In this document: in pieces, positions 5,790 through 6,543 of the stretch
How the letters are laid out: the number at the start of each line of letters is the position of its first letter
Position numbering within the stretch: the stretch's first letter is position 1
NCBI GenBank assembly: GCA_003510825.1
Contig: DOKO01000355.1
Span: 1 to 6,543, forward strand
Source of the DNA: Stenotrophomonas sp.
Lineage (GTDB): Bacteria > Pseudomonadota > Gammaproteobacteria > Xanthomonadales > Xanthomonadaceae
Length of the DNA: 6,543 nt
Reading direction: 5' to 3'
Program-made: the position numbers and the translations under genes
Notes under the pieces: model-generated
Told to the model about the DNA's origin: nothing
The model's database searches: none
Seen by the model: the letters and a program-made list of their open reading frames with translations, nothing else

Positions 5790-5812
5790 AGTCGAGCATG
5801 GCTCGACTCTAC
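5790..5812 (-). repeat. SMAG-type palindrome, AGTCGAGC stem class (unit D)
   Basis: Arms AGTCGAGC (5790-5797) and GCTCGACT (5801-5808) surround an ATG loop and end in CTAC (5809-5812). It has the same orientation as unit C, 36 bases further on measured CTAC to CTAC. The preceding spacer (5777-5789) starts AGAGAGC, like the other flanks in the cluster. Confidence 0.82.
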
Positions 5813-5839
5813 AAAGGGCCCAGAGCAGCTACAGAGGGC
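5813..5839 (-). repeat. Probable remnant of a fifth SMAG unit that has lost its hairpin
   Basis: After unit D comes a spacer, AAAGGGCCCAGAGC (5813-5826), that matches the B-to-C spacer AAAGAGCGAAGAGC at 11 of 14 positions. Where the next palindrome should be, only AGCTAC (5827-5832) is found: the first two bases of a stem joined to a CTAC head. This is followed by AGAGGGC (5833-5839), which fits the ARAGRGC flank seen after the CTAC of units B, C and D. The simplest reading is deletion of a palindrome with its flanks left intact. The element ends two bases before the phosphatase stop codon. Confidence 0.5.
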
Positions 5840-5841
5840 GG

Positions 5842-6543
5842 TCAGCGCTGCAGGGCGTCCTGCACGGCCTTGGCCACGTCGGTGTTGTCGATGTAGCTGC
5901 CGTCGTTCCAGCGCACGTGCTGGCGGTAGCCGGCATCGACGCCGCGCACGCGCTGGCCCAGCAGTTCGGCGCCATTGCCCTTGGCCCACAGCGGCACCAG
6001 GCCGTTGGAGTGGTTGCCGGTGGGGCGGAAGCTCATGCCCGGCATCTGCCCGCGGCCGTTGTTGCGCACCGGCTCGAAGGCCACCTTCTGCGCGTCCGGG
6101 CCCATCGGCATGCTGTTGTCGTGGTCGGTGGTGACGATCAGCAGGTTGCGTTCCCAGCCGCCGTTCTGCTCGATCCAGGCGATGACCGCCGATACCGCAT
6201 CGTTGAACTCGGCGGTTTCCTCGATCAGGCGGCCGTACTGCGGCTGGTCGGTGCAGGCACCGTAGTGCCACTCGGTACCGCAGGCGCTGGTGTGCGCGGC
6301 CCAGTCGGTGGCGCCGCCTTCAACCATCAGGAACAGGCCCTTGGGCGAACGCTGCTGCAGGAAGCGCAGCGCGCCGCGGGTCATCGTTGCCAGGTCCGGC
6401 ACGCTGTCGATCTTCTTCACCCCCGACGGCGTGGCGGCATCGCGACCGACCACGGGCAGCTGGCGCGCCTGCTGCAGGGTGTTGGCCACGCGCGGCACGC
6501 CGATCAGCGGGCGGTCGGCCGGCAGGCGGCCATCGGCCAGCGC
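5842..6543 (-). CDS. Alkaline phosphatase family protein, C-terminal part (5' end outside window)
   Basis: The visible 233 residues are the C-terminal part of an alkaline phosphatase of the PhoA-type fold, normally an exported zinc/magnesium phosphomonoesterase. The frame is open to the right edge (ALADGRLPADRPLIGVPRVA...), so the nucleophile serine and any signal peptide lie outside. Metal ligands fit the family. FLMVEGGATDWAAH near 6330-6292 gives Glu, Asp and His equivalent to E. coli PhoA E322, D327 and H331. LLIVTTDHDNS near 6144-6112 gives the Asp-His pair (D369/H370 in PhoA). GNHSNGLVPLWAKG near 6018-5977 gives the last His (H412). Between the first and second motifs is an insertion, HTSACGTEWHYGACTDQPQY, with two cysteines nine residues apart that could form a disulfide in the periplasm. 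An internal GTG at 6498 is not a plausible start, because the protein homology-like sequence continues upstream of it. The stop is TGA, and the gene converges on lysR across the SMAG cluster. Confidence 0.85.
   Translation of the reverse strand, partial: ALADGRLPADRPLIGVPRVANTLQQARQLPVVGRDAATPSGVKKIDSVPDLATMTRGALRFLQQRSPKGLFLMVEGGATDWAAHTSACGTEWHYGACTDQPQYGRLIEETAEFNDAVSAVIAWIEQNGGWERNLLIVTTDHDNSMPMGPDAQKVAFEPVRNNGRGQMPGMSFRPTGNHSNGLVPLWAKGNGAELLGQRVRGVDAGYRQHVRWNDGSYIDNTDVAKAVQDALQR

Noticed and set aside
5681..5841. CRISPR array
   Set aside because: The repeats are short palindromes in both orientations with similar 13-14 base spacers. No direct 28-37 base repeat with unique spacers and no cas genes are present.
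3700..5841. Composite mobile element bounded by the two SMAG clusters
   Set aside because: The enclosed permease/LysR pair has base composition like its surroundings. There is no transposase, integrase or target-site duplication, and SMAG units are abundant dispersed repeats.

Overview
The window looks like ordinary chromosome from a high-GC gammaproteobacterium of the Xanthomonadaceae, most likely Stenotrophomonas. Two things point there: the protein set, and above all the GTAG-headed palindromes with AGCCGAGC / AGTCGAGC stems. These match the SMAG class of REP-like repeats known from Stenotrophomonas maltophilia. The assignment rests on recognition of the repeats and protein families, not on a database search.

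Left part (1-2196). On the minus strand, prmB (ribosomal protein L3 glutamine methyltransferase) and aroC (chorismate synthase) overlap in a GTGA junction. They are followed by an ORF that starts inside the last codons of aroC and leaves the window, possibly a 2-hydroxyacid dehydrogenase. A 122-bp divergent intergenic region (2075-2196) separates this operon from the next one. It carries a TATAAT for the left operon, a TATGAT for the right operon and a GC-rich perfect inverted repeat.

Middle part (2197-3686). On the plus strand, a Sco1/SenC-type copper chaperone and psd (phosphatidylserine decarboxylase) share an ATGA stop/start overlap, so they are very probably cotranscribed and translationally coupled.

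Right part (3708-6543). psd converges on a minus-strand AEC-family permease, with an inverted pair of SMAG palindromes between them. The permease is divergent from a LysR-family regulator across 93 bp, a common regulator/target arrangement. The regulator then converges on the C-terminal part of an alkaline phosphatase that runs off the right edge. That second convergent junction holds a cluster of four SMAG palindromes and what looks like the scar of a fifth.

No undescribed defence, mobile or biosynthetic system is visible. The coding content is housekeeping, respiratory and transport genes. The most interesting signal is in the repeats. The GTAG head supplies the TAG stop codon of two separate genes. 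Both repeat clusters sit exactly at convergent gene ends. The stems fall into two classes that differ by compensatory base changes. The second cluster keeps a conserved flank even where a hairpin has apparently been lost.
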